From Rhodospirillales bacterium (GTDB taxonomy: Bacteria; Pseudomonadota; Alphaproteobacteria; Rhodospirillales; JASLQF01): a DNA stretch of 64,000 nucleotides. The notes under the pieces were generated by a model. The model did not search any database. It saw only the letters and a program-made list of their open reading frames with translations, and had not been told where the DNA came from. Shown here piece after piece: positions 42,759-50,568 of the stretch. The stretch spans positions 1 through 64,000 of the forward strand of contig JASLQF010000065.1 of the NCBI GenBank assembly GCA_030744625.1. The letters are read 5' to 3'. Positions within the stretch are counted from its first letter, which is position 1. Every line of letters starts with the position of its first letter. The translations under genes were made by a program, and so were the position numbers.

Positions 42759-43688
42759 TCAGCGCTCGTTGTGGGCGGCGATGGCGGCGACGGCTTCGTC
42801 GTAGTGGTGCTCGTAGTACCACTCGGCGATCTCGCGGCCCGTGGTGATCCATACATCGTCGTGGCCGGTGATGTAGTCGAGGGCCTCGGCCAGGGCTTCG
42901 ATGCGGTGCGGCTGGCCGACGGCATAGGCGTGCAACGGGATGCACATGACGGTGCCGGACTCCGCGCCCTCCTCGTAGAGCTGGTCGAAGTTGGCCTTGA
43001 GCATGTCGGCGTAGCGGCGCGGCGCGGCGAGCTGGACGTTGTAGACGATGATGTCGTTCATCTCGAGGGAGTAGGGAATGCCGATGAAGCGGCCCTTTTT
43101 CACCTTCACCGGCTGCGGCTGGTCGTCGCAGAAGAGATCGCAGGTGTAGAGGATTCCGTACTCGGCCAGGAGATCCATGGTGCGCTCGGTATGGGTGAGG
43201 GCCGGCGCCAGCCAGCCGGCGATGCGCTGGTTTGTGTGCTTCTCCACCGTCTCCAGGGCGTCCTCGATGATGGCTCGTTCCTGCGCCTCGTCCATGCCGT
43301 AGCAGTAGCGGGTGTTGTAGATGCCGTGGGAGAAGAACTCCCAATCCCGTTCCACGCAGGCCTCGATGATCTCCGGGTGGTGCTCGCACAAAGCCACGTT
43401 GAGCGAGACGCTGCCGCGCACGCCGAAGCGGTCCATCACCTCCATCATGCGCCAATGGCCGGCGCGGTTGCCGTAGTCGCGCTGGGCATAGGTGAGGACG
43501 TCGGGGATAGGCCGTGGCCAGGGTGCGCGGGACGGATTGATCGGCGGATCAAGCTCGTAGTACTCGATGTTGGGGGCCACCCAGAACGCCACCCGCGCGC
43601 CGCCCGGCCACGTCAGCTTGGGCCGGCCCACGTAGGGCCAGTAGTCGTAGAGGCCAGGATCGCTTTTCATCGCCGGTGTGTCAGTCAT
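42759..43688 (-). CDS. Polysaccharide-deacetylase-fold hydrolase, PuuE/imidase-like (copy with intact histidine)
   Basis: A 309-aa paralogue of the downstream gene. It has TWPGGARVAFWV near residue 27, the metal-binding WEFFSHGIYNTRYCYGM with H121, GWLAPALTHTERTMDLL near 180 and IPLHAYAVGQPHRI near 267. Members with this pattern are cyclic-amide hydrolases (PuuE-like allantoinase, imidase) as well as uncharacterised deacetylases. Its start overlaps the isochorismatase-family amidase by 8 bp, matching the order ring opening then half-amide cleavage. Substrate likely an imide or hydantoin, by context only. Confidence 0.82.
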   Translation of the reverse strand: MTDTPAMKSDPGLYDYWPYVGRPKLTWPGGARVAFWVAPNIEYYELDPPINPSRAPWPRPIPDVLTYAQRDYGNRAGHWRMMEVMDRFGVRGSVSLNVALCEHHPEIIEACVERDWEFFSHGIYNTRYCYGMDEAQERAIIEDALETVEKHTNQRIAGWLAPALTHTERTMDLLAEYGILYTCDLFCDDQPQPVKVKKGRFIGIPYSLEMNDIIVYNVQLAAPRRYADMLKANFDQLYEEGAESGTVMCIPLHAYAVGQPHRIEALAEALDYITGHDDVWITTGREIAEWYYEHHYDEAVAAIAAHNER

Positions 43689-44358
43689 TGGAAGGCTGGT
43701 ACTCCTTCAGGTAGTCGACGACCTCGGCCGCCGCCACCACGTCGGCATATTTCACGGCCATGTCGTAGAGGTTGGCGAAGTGCGGGCTTTCGTGCTTGTC
43801 GGCGACGCACTCCTCGGGCACCACCGTGCGGTAGCCGTGGCTCAGGCTGTCGACCACCGTGGCCCGCACGCAGCCCGAGGTGGAGCCGCCGGTGACGATC
43901 ACCGTATCCACCCTGTGCCACACCAGGAGCGATTGCAGGTTGGTCTCGTGGAAGGCCGAGGGCATGCGCTTGACGAAGACGACGTCGCGCCCGTGGTCGA
44001 TGTCGAGTCTGTCGTCGAACTCGGCGCGGCGCGAACCGACCTTGATGTTCTGCAACGAATCCGGGGTGTCCGTGCGCGTCCCCCAGACCCCGCAGTCCTC
44101 GCCCGAGTCCATGAAGGCGACGTGGGTCCACACCACCGGCAGGTTCTTCGAGCGGGCCAGGGAGGCGATCTCGTTGACGTGGTCGATCTGCCGGGGATCG
44201 GTCTCATAGGCGGTCTTGAACTCGCCGAGGTTGGTGTAGGCCATCTGCAGGTCGACGTTGACGATCACCGGCTTAGCGCCGAAGCCGAAGCGCGCCCGGG
44301 TGGGGTTGGCCTTGGCCTCCTCGTAGATCTGGCGCGCGGTCTTGTCCGATTGTTCCAT
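43681..44358 (-). CDS. Isochorismatase-family cysteine hydrolase (maleamate amidase / N-carbamoylsarcosine amidase-like)
   Basis: A 225-aa hydrolase with a full catalytic triad: D36 in VIVNVDLQ, K130 in VFVKRMPSAF and C163 in STSGCVRAT. The SGCVRA region matches maleamate amidases and N-carbamoylsarcosine amidases, which release ammonia from a half-amide or carbamoyl group. It is a homologue of the gene at 13838-14542. Position between a KRCGH lyase and two PuuE-like hydrolases argues for a half-amidase in cyclic imide breakdown. The next gene start overlaps its 3' end by 8 bp. Confidence 0.87.
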   Translation of the reverse strand: MEQSDKTARQIYEEAKANPTRARFGFGAKPVIVNVDLQMAYTNLGEFKTAYETDPRQIDHVNEIASLARSKNLPVVWTHVAFMDSGEDCGVWGTRTDTPDSLQNIKVGSRRAEFDDRLDIDHGRDVVFVKRMPSAFHETNLQSLLVWHRVDTVIVTGGSTSGCVRATVVDSLSHGYRTVVPEECVADKHESPHFANLYDMAVKYADVVAAAEVVDYLKEYQPSND

Positions 44359-44436
44359 GGAAGCGTCCTCCCTTGCGGCGCGGTCCGGCCACCCCGATTG
44401 TAATAGCGCGGCCCCTTGGGTGGGCGGTAAATCGTC

Positions 44437-45318
44437 CTACGTCTCGTCTTCTCCATCATAGCGCTTGCCCGCGGCCAGCATTTCGTCGGTGCCGACGAGG
44501 CCGGTCAACGCGTCGAAGTCGAACATGCGCTCGTTGAAAGGCTCCGTCGTCCCATGCGTCTTGAGACTGGCCAGATAATCGCGTGCGGCGTGGGCCAGCG
44601 CCCGCACCGTGCCGCCGGGAAAAATGACCAGCGAGAACCCCATGGCCTCGAGTTCGGCCGCCGAAGCCATCGGCGTGTGGCCGCCTTCCACCATGTTGGC
44701 CATGAGCGGCGCCTTGGAGCCTAGGCGCTCCGTCACCCGGCGCATGTCATCGAGCGTTGGCGGAGCCTCGACGAAAAGCATGTCGGCGCCGGCCTCGGCG
44801 TAGCGCTCGGCGCGCTCGAGGGCGGCGTCCAGCCCCTCGACGGCGATGGCGTCGGTGCGCGCGATGACCAGGGTGTGCGCGTCGTGGCGGGTGTCCAATG
44901 CCGCCTTCACCTTGCCCACCATCTCGTCGGCCGCCACCAGGGCCTTGCCGGCGAGGTGGCCGCAGCGCTTCGGCGAAACCTGGTCCTCCAACTGGATGGC
45001 GGCGGCGCCGGCGCGCTCGAAGGCGCGCACCGTCCTGATCACGTTGAGGGCGTTGCCGAATCCGGTATCGGCGTCGACGATGACCGGGATGTCCACCCGG
45101 TCGGTGACGAGAGCCAGCGTATCGGCGACTTCACTCATGCCGACCAGCCCGATGTCGGGACGGCCGAACCGGGTGTAGGCGATGCTGGCGCCCGACAGGT
45201 AGGCCGCCGAAAAGCCGGCGCGTTCCACGAGCAAGGCGCTCAACGCATCGAAGACCCCCGGCGCCACGACGATGCGCTCGTCGGCGAGCTGTTGGTTCAA
45301 GGTCGGTGGCGCGTTCAT
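44437..45318 (-). CDS. Isocitrate lyase / PEP mutase superfamily C-C lyase (2,3-dimethylmalate lyase-like)
   Basis: A 293-aa TIM-barrel lyase. Metal-binding DADTGFGN lies near residue 82, and LEDQVSPKRCGH near 110-121 contains catalytic C119. VIARTDAIAVEG follows. The Cys-containing loop marks true C-C lyases such as methylisocitrate lyase and 2,3-dimethylmalate lyase, giving pyruvate plus a short acid. Directly upstream are LeuC/LeuD-like hydro-lyase subunits, the same pairing as dimethylmaleate hydratase plus dimethylmalate lyase in clostridial nicotinate breakdown. The ATG at 45318 lies 4 bp after the LeuD-like stop. Confidence 0.88.
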   Translation of the reverse strand: MNAPPTLNQQLADERIVVAPGVFDALSALLVERAGFSAAYLSGASIAYTRFGRPDIGLVGMSEVADTLALVTDRVDIPVIVDADTGFGNALNVIRTVRAFERAGAAAIQLEDQVSPKRCGHLAGKALVAADEMVGKVKAALDTRHDAHTLVIARTDAIAVEGLDAALERAERYAEAGADMLFVEAPPTLDDMRRVTERLGSKAPLMANMVEGGHTPMASAAELEAMGFSLVIFPGGTVRALAHAARDYLASLKTHGTTEPFNERMFDFDALTGLVGTDEMLAAGKRYDGEDET

Positions 45319-45322
45319 GGCG

Positions 45323-45829
45323 TCATCCCCGGCTGCTTCGGGCACCGAGCCTTTTCGCCATATGGGGGACCAGGCCGCCGTCCCGTACCATCTCCATAAG
45401 GTGCTCGGGAATCCCCTCGCAGGCGTAGCGCCCGCCGGTCGTGAGGTTTTGGATGTCGCCCGCCTCGGCGTCCACGGCAACGCGATGGCTGGCGCCGATG
45501 CGCCCGGCCTCGGCGCAGGCGAGGGCGGGAAGGCCGAGGTTGAGGGCGTTGCGGAAGAAAAGGCCGGCGAAGGATCGGGCGACGACGGCCGCCACGCCCA
45601 GGTGACGCAGGACCAGCACCGCCTGTTCGCGCGACGAGCCCATTCCGAAGTTGCGCCCGGCGACAACCACGTCGCCAGCCTCCACTCCGGCCGCGAACTC
45701 GGGGTCGACCGCTTCCAGGCAATGGGGGGTCATCTTCTCGATGGGGCCTTTCATGTAGATGCCGGGCGCCAGCACGTCGGTATCGATGTCGTCGCCGAAC
45801 ACCCAGGCCCGTCCTGTCGCCACGCTCAT
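45323..45829 (-). CDS. Aconitase-family hydro-lyase small subunit (LeuD-like)
   Basis: A 168-aa swivel-domain subunit. GDDIDTDVLAPG near residue 13 and GRNFGMGSSREQA near 58 are the two diagnostic motifs of isopropylmalate isomerase-type small subunits; the second forms the substrate-binding loop. It joins with the LeuC-like protein to make an iron-sulfur hydro-lyase. Its ATG overlaps the large-subunit stop by 4 bp. No leuA, leuB or other leucine gene is nearby, so a role in leucine synthesis is unlikely; hydration of an unsaturated diacid fits the neighbours better. Confidence 0.87.
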   Translation of the reverse strand: MSVATGRAWVFGDDIDTDVLAPGIYMKGPIEKMTPHCLEAVDPEFAAGVEAGDVVVAGRNFGMGSSREQAVLVLRHLGVAAVVARSFAGLFFRNALNLGLPALACAEAGRIGASHRVAVDAEAGDIQNLTTGGRYACEGIPEHLMEMVRDGGLVPHMAKRLGARSSRG

Positions 45830-47103
45830 GGCGCTCTCCCTTCCAGGAAGTCGCGGGGATCGCTGATGCGTCCGCGGATCGCCGACGCCGCCACCGTATA
45901 GGGCGAGGCCAGGTAGACGTCGGCGCTGGGCGCCCCCATGCGCCCCTTGAAATTGCGCGCCGTCGAGGCGATGCATGCCTCGTTCTCGGCCAGCACCCCG
46001 GCGCCATAGCCGGCGCAAGCACCGCAGCCCGAAGGCATGAGGATGGCCCCGGCCTCGGTCAGGGTGGCCAGCGTGCCGTCGGCGGCGGCCTCGGCCGTCG
46101 TTCGCGTCGAGGCCGGGGCGACGAGCAGGCGCACGCCCGCCGCCACCCGGTTTCCCTTCAGCACGGCGGCCGCCATGCAGAGGTCGACCGCCTTGGCGCC
46201 GGTGCAGGCGCCGATGTAGGCCTGGTTCACGGCGACGTTTTCATAGTCGCCGACGGCGGCGGCATTGGCCGGACTGTGGGGCGCCGCTACCTGCGGCGCC
46301 AGGGTGCCGGCGTCGAAGTCGTGGACGGCATGGAAGGTGGCGTCGGCGTCTCCCTGCCAGGAAGCGACGTCACCGGGGTCGCCGCCGTTGGTGCGGATGT
46401 GATCGGCGGTCACGGCATCGGGCGCGATGATGCCGGTCTGGGCGCCGAGCTCGGCGGCCATGTTGCAGAGAGTCATGCGCTCGGCCATGGGGAGCCCTTC
46501 GACCGCGTCGCCCGCATACTGGACGACCCGGTATTCGGCGCCCCCCATGCCGAGGCGGTGGCACAGGAACAGCATGATGTCCTTGGCGCTCAGCCCTCGG
46601 CCGAGTCGCCCGCCCCACCTCACCAGGATGGTCTCCGGCACCTTGATCCAGGTCTCTCCGGTGACCAGCACGCCAGCCATCTCGGTGGCGCCGACGCCGA
46701 ACATGAAACACCCGAAGGCGCCGCCGGTCGGCGAGTGGCTGTCGCCGCCGACGACGAACATGCCGGGGAGCAGGTGCCCGTGCTCGGGCACCACCACGTG
46801 GCAGATACCCTGCATGTCGTAGAAATTCGGGATACCGTTGTCGGCCACCCATTTGCGGGTGAGGTCGAGGATGGCGGCGCTTTCCGCGTCCACCGCCGGG
46901 ACGTAGTGGTCGGAGGCGACGACGATCTTTCCGGCGTCCCACACCTTGGCCTGGAGGCTTTCGAGGATCGGCGCGACGCGCCGGGGCCCACCGGAATCGT
47001 GCATCATGGCGAGATCGACCGCGCACGTGACGATGTCGCCGGGCGTGACCGCATCCTGGCCGGCGGCGCGGGCGATGATCTTTTCGGCAAGGGTCCGGGC
47101 CAT
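45826..47103 (-). CDS. Aconitase-family hydro-lyase large subunit (LeuC-like)
   Basis: A 425-aa subunit with [4Fe-4S] cysteines C300 (YIGACTGAK), C360 and C363 (SGCGACAG). GGDSHSPTGGAFG near residue 119 is the standard substrate-site segment. The first cysteine motif reads CTGAK instead of the usual CTN, and GCGACAG replaces GCSACLG-type sequences, placing it away from housekeeping LeuC. I prefer the ATG at 47103, with GGGA eight bases upstream; a GTG at 47109 is an alternative. The gene follows the LivF ATPase by 2 bp. It likely hydrates a maleate-type diacid such as a dialkylmaleate or isomerises a malate homologue. Confidence 0.86.
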   Translation of the reverse strand: MARTLAEKIIARAAGQDAVTPGDIVTCAVDLAMMHDSGGPRRVAPILESLQAKVWDAGKIVVASDHYVPAVDAESAAILDLTRKWVADNGIPNFYDMQGICHVVVPEHGHLLPGMFVVGGDSHSPTGGAFGCFMFGVGATEMAGVLVTGETWIKVPETILVRWGGRLGRGLSAKDIMLFLCHRLGMGGAEYRVVQYAGDAVEGLPMAERMTLCNMAAELGAQTGIIAPDAVTADHIRTNGGDPGDVASWQGDADATFHAVHDFDAGTLAPQVAAPHSPANAAAVGDYENVAVNQAYIGACTGAKAVDLCMAAAVLKGNRVAAGVRLLVAPASTRTTAEAAADGTLATLTEAGAILMPSGCGACAGYGAGVLAENEACIASTARNFKGRMGAPSADVYLASPYTVAASAIRGRISDPRDFLEGRAP

Positions 47104-47105
47104 GG

Positions 47106-47807
47106 TCACATTCCCAGATAAGAGCGCTTGAGGTCCGGGTTTTCGAGAAGCGACGCCGCCATGCCGGAGAGGGCGATGGTGCCATTCTCCATCACATAGG
47201 CGCGGTCCGCCAGGGTCAGCGACTGGACCACGTTCTGCTCGACGAGCAGGATGGCCAGCCCTTGGCCATGAAGCTGTCGGATGAGGGCGAACATCTCGTC
47301 GACCAGGATTGGCGACAGGCCGAGGGAAGGCTCGTCGAGAATCAGCAATCTTGGCTCGGTCATGATGCCGCGGCCGATGGCGAGCATCTGCTGCTCGCCG
47401 CCCGACAGCGTCCCCGCCAGCTGGGCAAAGCGCTCCTCGAGGCGGGGGAACACCTCGGTGACGCGCTCCAGGTTTTGCGCCCGATGCTCGCGCCCGCGCC
47501 GGTAGCCGCCGAGTTCGAGATTCTCGCGCACGGTCATGTTGGGAAAGACGCAGCGCCCCTCGGGCACCTGGACGAGGCCGAGCTCGACCACCCGCTCGCT
47601 CGATGCGCCGGTGATGTCGGTGCCCTCGAAGGCGATGGCCCCGGCGAAAGGCCGGTACAGGCCCGAGATATTGTTGTTGAGCGTCGACTTGCCTGCACCG
47701 TTGCTGCCCAGGACGGCGACGATCTCGCCCGGCTTGACCTGGAGGCTGATGCCGTGCAGGACCTCGACCCCATCATAGCCGGCGTGCAAGTCGCGAACCT
47801 CAAGCAT
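47106..47807 (-). CDS. ABC transporter ATP-binding protein, LivF type
   Basis: A 233-aa ATPase. Walker A is GSNGAGKST near residue 35, the signature LSGGEQQMLAIGRGI near 137, Walker B LLILDEPSLGLSP and the switch LVEQNVV. The VPEGRCVFPNMTVRENLELG stretch is typical of LivF. Its start overlaps the LivG gene by 8 bp and its stop lies 2 bp before the LeuC-like start, so importer and catabolic genes are on one transcript. Confidence 0.92.
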   Translation of the reverse strand: MLEVRDLHAGYDGVEVLHGISLQVKPGEIVAVLGSNGAGKSTLNNNISGLYRPFAGAIAFEGTDITGASSERVVELGLVQVPEGRCVFPNMTVRENLELGGYRRGREHRAQNLERVTEVFPRLEERFAQLAGTLSGGEQQMLAIGRGIMTEPRLLILDEPSLGLSPILVDEMFALIRQLHGQGLAILLVEQNVVQSLTLADRAYVMENGTIALSGMAASLLENPDLKRSYLGM

Positions 47808-48558
47808 CGGGACCTCCCGCCGCCGTTGCTTCGCGGGTGATCGCCTGGCTGGCTCCGTGGCCCAGGTAGGCCTCGATGACCTGTGGATCGGACGCCACCT
47901 CGCCCGGCGTTCCCTGGCTGATGATGGCACCGTTGTTGAGCACATAGGTCCGGTCGGAGAGGCTCATCACCGCCTGCATGACGTGTTCGATCAGGAAAAT
48001 CGTCACGCCGGCCTCGCGGATGCCCCGGATGACGCGGACGATGTCCTCGATCTCGGTGGCGTTGAGCCCGGCCATTACCTCGTCGAGCAACAACAGGGTC
48101 GGCCCGGTGGCCAGGGCGCGGGCCAGCTCGAGGCGCTTGCGCCCGGCCACGGTGAGCGCCGCCGCCGGCTGGTCGAGCATTTCGCTCATGCCGAGCTCGG
48201 CCGCGATCGTTTCGGCGTGTCGGCGTGCGTCGGCGCGGCCTCTGATGCGGGTGTGGGCTCCAACCGCGATGTTGTCGCGGACCGTCAGGTTGGCGAAAGG
48301 CTGCACCACCTGGAATGTGCGCACCAAGCCACGCCGGCACACATCGTGGGGCGTGAGGCCCGTAATGTCCTCGCCCGACAGGGTGACCCGGCCGGCGTCG
48401 GGCTTGAGGAAGCCGGCGATGGCGGCGAACAGGGTTGTCTTGCCGGCGCCGTTGGGGCCGATGAGGGAGACGATGGCACCTTCGGGCACGGTAAGTTCGG
48501 CGTCGTCCACCGCGAGAAGACCGCCGAAGCGCTTGGAGAGGTTCCGCACTTCAAGCAT
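47800..48558 (-). CDS. ABC transporter ATP-binding protein, LivG type
   Basis: A 252-aa ATPase starting MLEVRNLSKRFGGLLAVDD. Walker A is GPNGAGKTTLFAA near residue 36, the Q-loop is RTFQVVQPF, the signature LTVAGRKRLELARAL near 145 and Walker B LLLLDEVMAGLN. The C-terminal LivG tail (DPQVIEAYLG) is present. Start overlaps the LivM gene by 8 bp. In the other Liv importer of the window the same function is fused to the permease. Confidence 0.92.
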   Translation of the reverse strand: MLEVRNLSKRFGGLLAVDDAELTVPEGAIVSLIGPNGAGKTTLFAAIAGFLKPDAGRVTLSGEDITGLTPHDVCRRGLVRTFQVVQPFANLTVRDNIAVGAHTRIRGRADARRHAETIAAELGMSEMLDQPAAALTVAGRKRLELARALATGPTLLLLDEVMAGLNATEIEDIVRVIRGIREAGVTIFLIEHVMQAVMSLSDRTYVLNNGAIISQGTPGEVASDPQVIEAYLGHGASQAITREATAAGGPDA

Positions 48559-49591
48559 CGGCCTTACCCTTCCTTGCCGCCGGCGCCGCGCCCGACAGCC
48601 GTCTCCACGCCAAATCCAAAAGGCCGACCAGCCCCCTCGGCAGGAAGGCGAGCACGAGGATGAGGACCACGCCGAAGAGAATCAGGTCGAGCCCGGGGCG
48701 GTCTTCCCAGACGAGACCGATGGTTTCCTTGGCGAACTCGCCCAGGCCGTGCAGGAAGAGGGCCCCGACGAGCGGACCCAGCACCGTGCCCAGGCCGCCG
48801 ATGATGGGCGCGAACAGGGCCTCTACCGATTTGGTCGGGCCGTAGGCGATGCCGGGGTCGATGAACAGGAATTTCTGCGTGTAATACACCCCGGCCGCCG
48901 CGGTAATGGCGGCCGACAGGCAGATGGCGCCGAGCTTGACGCGGAAGGCGTCGATGCCAAGGGCTTCCGCCGCGTCCTCGTTCTCGCGTACGGCGACGAG
49001 CTGGGCGCCGAAGCGCGTGTGCTCCATCCACCATGTCGCCGCGTAGGCAAGCATCAGGATAACGAGGATCGTGTAATAGAAGCCGTAGGCCTTGAGGAAG
49101 TCGCCCCCGAAATTGAATTGGAACGTGGTGAGCGCCCTGTCCGGGTCCAGGTTGAGGTCCAGCGCGACGCCCCGTCCGCCTTCGGTGACGGCGACCAGGG
49201 AGCGCGAAAGCACGTGGAACGCCTCGGCGAAGGCGAGGGTGATGAGCGCGAAATAGGAGCCGCGGAGCCCGTAGCGGAAACTCAAGTAACCGACGAAGGC
49301 GCCGACCAGGACGCCGCCCGCGATGGCAAACCACAAGGTGGCCCACGGGCTCCAGCCGAGCTTGAACTGGAGGAGCGCCTGTATGTACGCCCCGGTGCCG
49401 AAGAACAGCGCGTGGCCGAAGGAATATTGGCCGCCGAAACCGCCGAGAATATTCCAACCCTGGCCGAGTACGGCGACGAACAAGGTCAACTCCATGAACT
49501 CGATCCAGCGTCCGGACGTAATGGCGAGCGGCGCCAGGACCAGGAGGGCCAGCAATACCGTCCAGCCGGCGATGCGTGTCTGCTCGCTCAT
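48551..49591 (-). CDS. Branched-chain-type ABC transporter permease, LivM type
   Basis: A 346-aa permease. GGFGGQYSFGHALFFGTGAY near residue 50-70 is the LivM motif, and ENEDAAEALGIDAFRVKLGAI near 195 forms the coupling loop to the ATPase. About nine membrane segments are visible. GGLGTVLGPLVGALFLHGLGEF lies near 265-285. It overlaps LivH by 4 bp and LivG by 8 bp. Confidence 0.92.
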   Translation of the reverse strand: MSEQTRIAGWTVLLALLVLAPLAITSGRWIEFMELTLFVAVLGQGWNILGGFGGQYSFGHALFFGTGAYIQALLQFKLGWSPWATLWFAIAGGVLVGAFVGYLSFRYGLRGSYFALITLAFAEAFHVLSRSLVAVTEGGRGVALDLNLDPDRALTTFQFNFGGDFLKAYGFYYTILVILMLAYAATWWMEHTRFGAQLVAVRENEDAAEALGIDAFRVKLGAICLSAAITAAAGVYYTQKFLFIDPGIAYGPTKSVEALFAPIIGGLGTVLGPLVGALFLHGLGEFAKETIGLVWEDRPGLDLILFGVVLILVLAFLPRGLVGLLDLAWRRLSGAAPAARKGKADA

Positions 49592-50490
49592 CGCACCCTC
49601 TGGCCGAACAGGCCGGTCGGACGGAACAGGAGGATCAGGATGAAGATCGCCGAAATGGTGATGAGCCCGAGGCTCTCACCCAGATAAAGCCGGCCGAGCT
49701 GCTCGGTGATGCCGATGATGAAGCCACCGACCAGGGCGCCGACGAAACTGCCCATGCCGCCGAGTACGACGATGGTAAAGGCGATGAGGACGAACAGGTA
49801 CCCGAACTGAGGGTGGACGGGATAGGTCGCCGCCAGCAAGCTCGCCGCCGCCGCCACGCATGCGGTTCCGATGCCGAAGCTGATGGCGAAGATGTGGTCG
49901 ACGTTGATGCCGACGAGGCGCGCTCCCCGGCGCTCCTTGGCCACCGCGCGGATGGCCTTGCCGGTGTCGGTGCGGGTCATGAACAGCCACAGCAACAGTG
50001 TGATCAGCAGCGAGCCGCCGAGGGCGGCGAGCTCGGGGTAGACGGCGTAGGTGACGCCGAGGTCGATGCCGTCCATGTCGTAGGGTACCTGCACCAGCCG
50101 TTCGTCGGCGGAGAAGGCGAACAGCGCCGCGTTCTCGATGACGATGGCGATGCCGAGCGTGACCAGCAGAATGATTTCGTCGCGGCCGTGGCTGGATTGG
50201 CCGATGATCAGCCGTTGTAAGCCGTAACCGAACAGGAAGCCGCCCGGTACCACGATGAGCATCGCCACGTAGGGATCGATGCCGAGGAGCTTCCACAGGA
50301 AGTAAACCGCGAACATGGCCAGCATAAGCAGGCTGCCATGGGCGAAGTTGATGATGTGGAGGACGCCGTAGATGAGAGTCAGGCCGAGTGCCACCAGCGC
50401 GTAAACGGCGCCCAGGAAGACGCCGCTGATCGCCGAGCCGAAGACGGTTGCCCAGCTATAGCTGGGCAGATCTATGCCAAGAAACTCCAT
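49588..50490 (-). CDS. Branched-chain-type ABC transporter permease, LivH type
   Basis: A 300-aa permease. VYALVALGLTLIYGVLHIINFAHGSLLML contains the NFAHG motif of LivH near residue 45. KERRGARLVGINVDHIFAISFGIG near 180 is the ATPase-contact loop, and the end FRPTGLFGQRVR is the family tail. I take the ATG at 50490; an upstream TTG at 50550 would run into the hairpin that separates it from the binding-protein gene. Stop overlaps the LivM start by 4 bp. Confidence 0.9.
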   Translation of the reverse strand: MEFLGIDLPSYSWATVFGSAISGVFLGAVYALVALGLTLIYGVLHIINFAHGSLLMLAMFAVYFLWKLLGIDPYVAMLIVVPGGFLFGYGLQRLIIGQSSHGRDEIILLVTLGIAIVIENAALFAFSADERLVQVPYDMDGIDLGVTYAVYPELAALGGSLLITLLLWLFMTRTDTGKAIRAVAKERRGARLVGINVDHIFAISFGIGTACVAAAASLLAATYPVHPQFGYLFVLIAFTIVVLGGMGSFVGALVGGFIIGITEQLGRLYLGESLGLITISAIFILILLFRPTGLFGQRVR

Positions 50491-50517
50491 TTTGTCGCCG
50501 AACGGCAACAAGCCGGC

Positions 50518-50548
50518 GGACGGGACGGCGGTGGCCGCCGCCCCGTCC
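50518..50548 (-). terminator. Long hairpin between binding-protein gene and permease genes
   Basis: GGACGGG-A-CGGCGG, loop TGG, CCGCCG-C-CCCGTCC forms a stem of 13 pairs with one mismatch, 20 bp after the binding-protein stop on the minus strand. It mirrors the hairpin at 27540-27565 in the other Liv operon and probably protects or partly terminates the binding-protein message. Confidence 0.55.
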
Positions 50549-50568
50549 AACCATTTCGTCGCCCGATA

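Noticed and set aside
41116-43455. 779-codon open frame on the minus strand
   Set aside because: It is a GC-driven shadow across three real genes, rich in R, H and P, without any domain.
41832-43688. Chitin or polysaccharide deacetylases acting on cell wall
   Set aside because: No export signals are present, the WPGGAR entry motif is that of the PuuE-like group, and the neighbours are small-molecule catabolic genes.
45323-47103. Leucine biosynthesis leuCD
   Set aside because: No other leucine gene is present, the cluster motif is atypical, and the genes sit between an importer and a C-C lyase.
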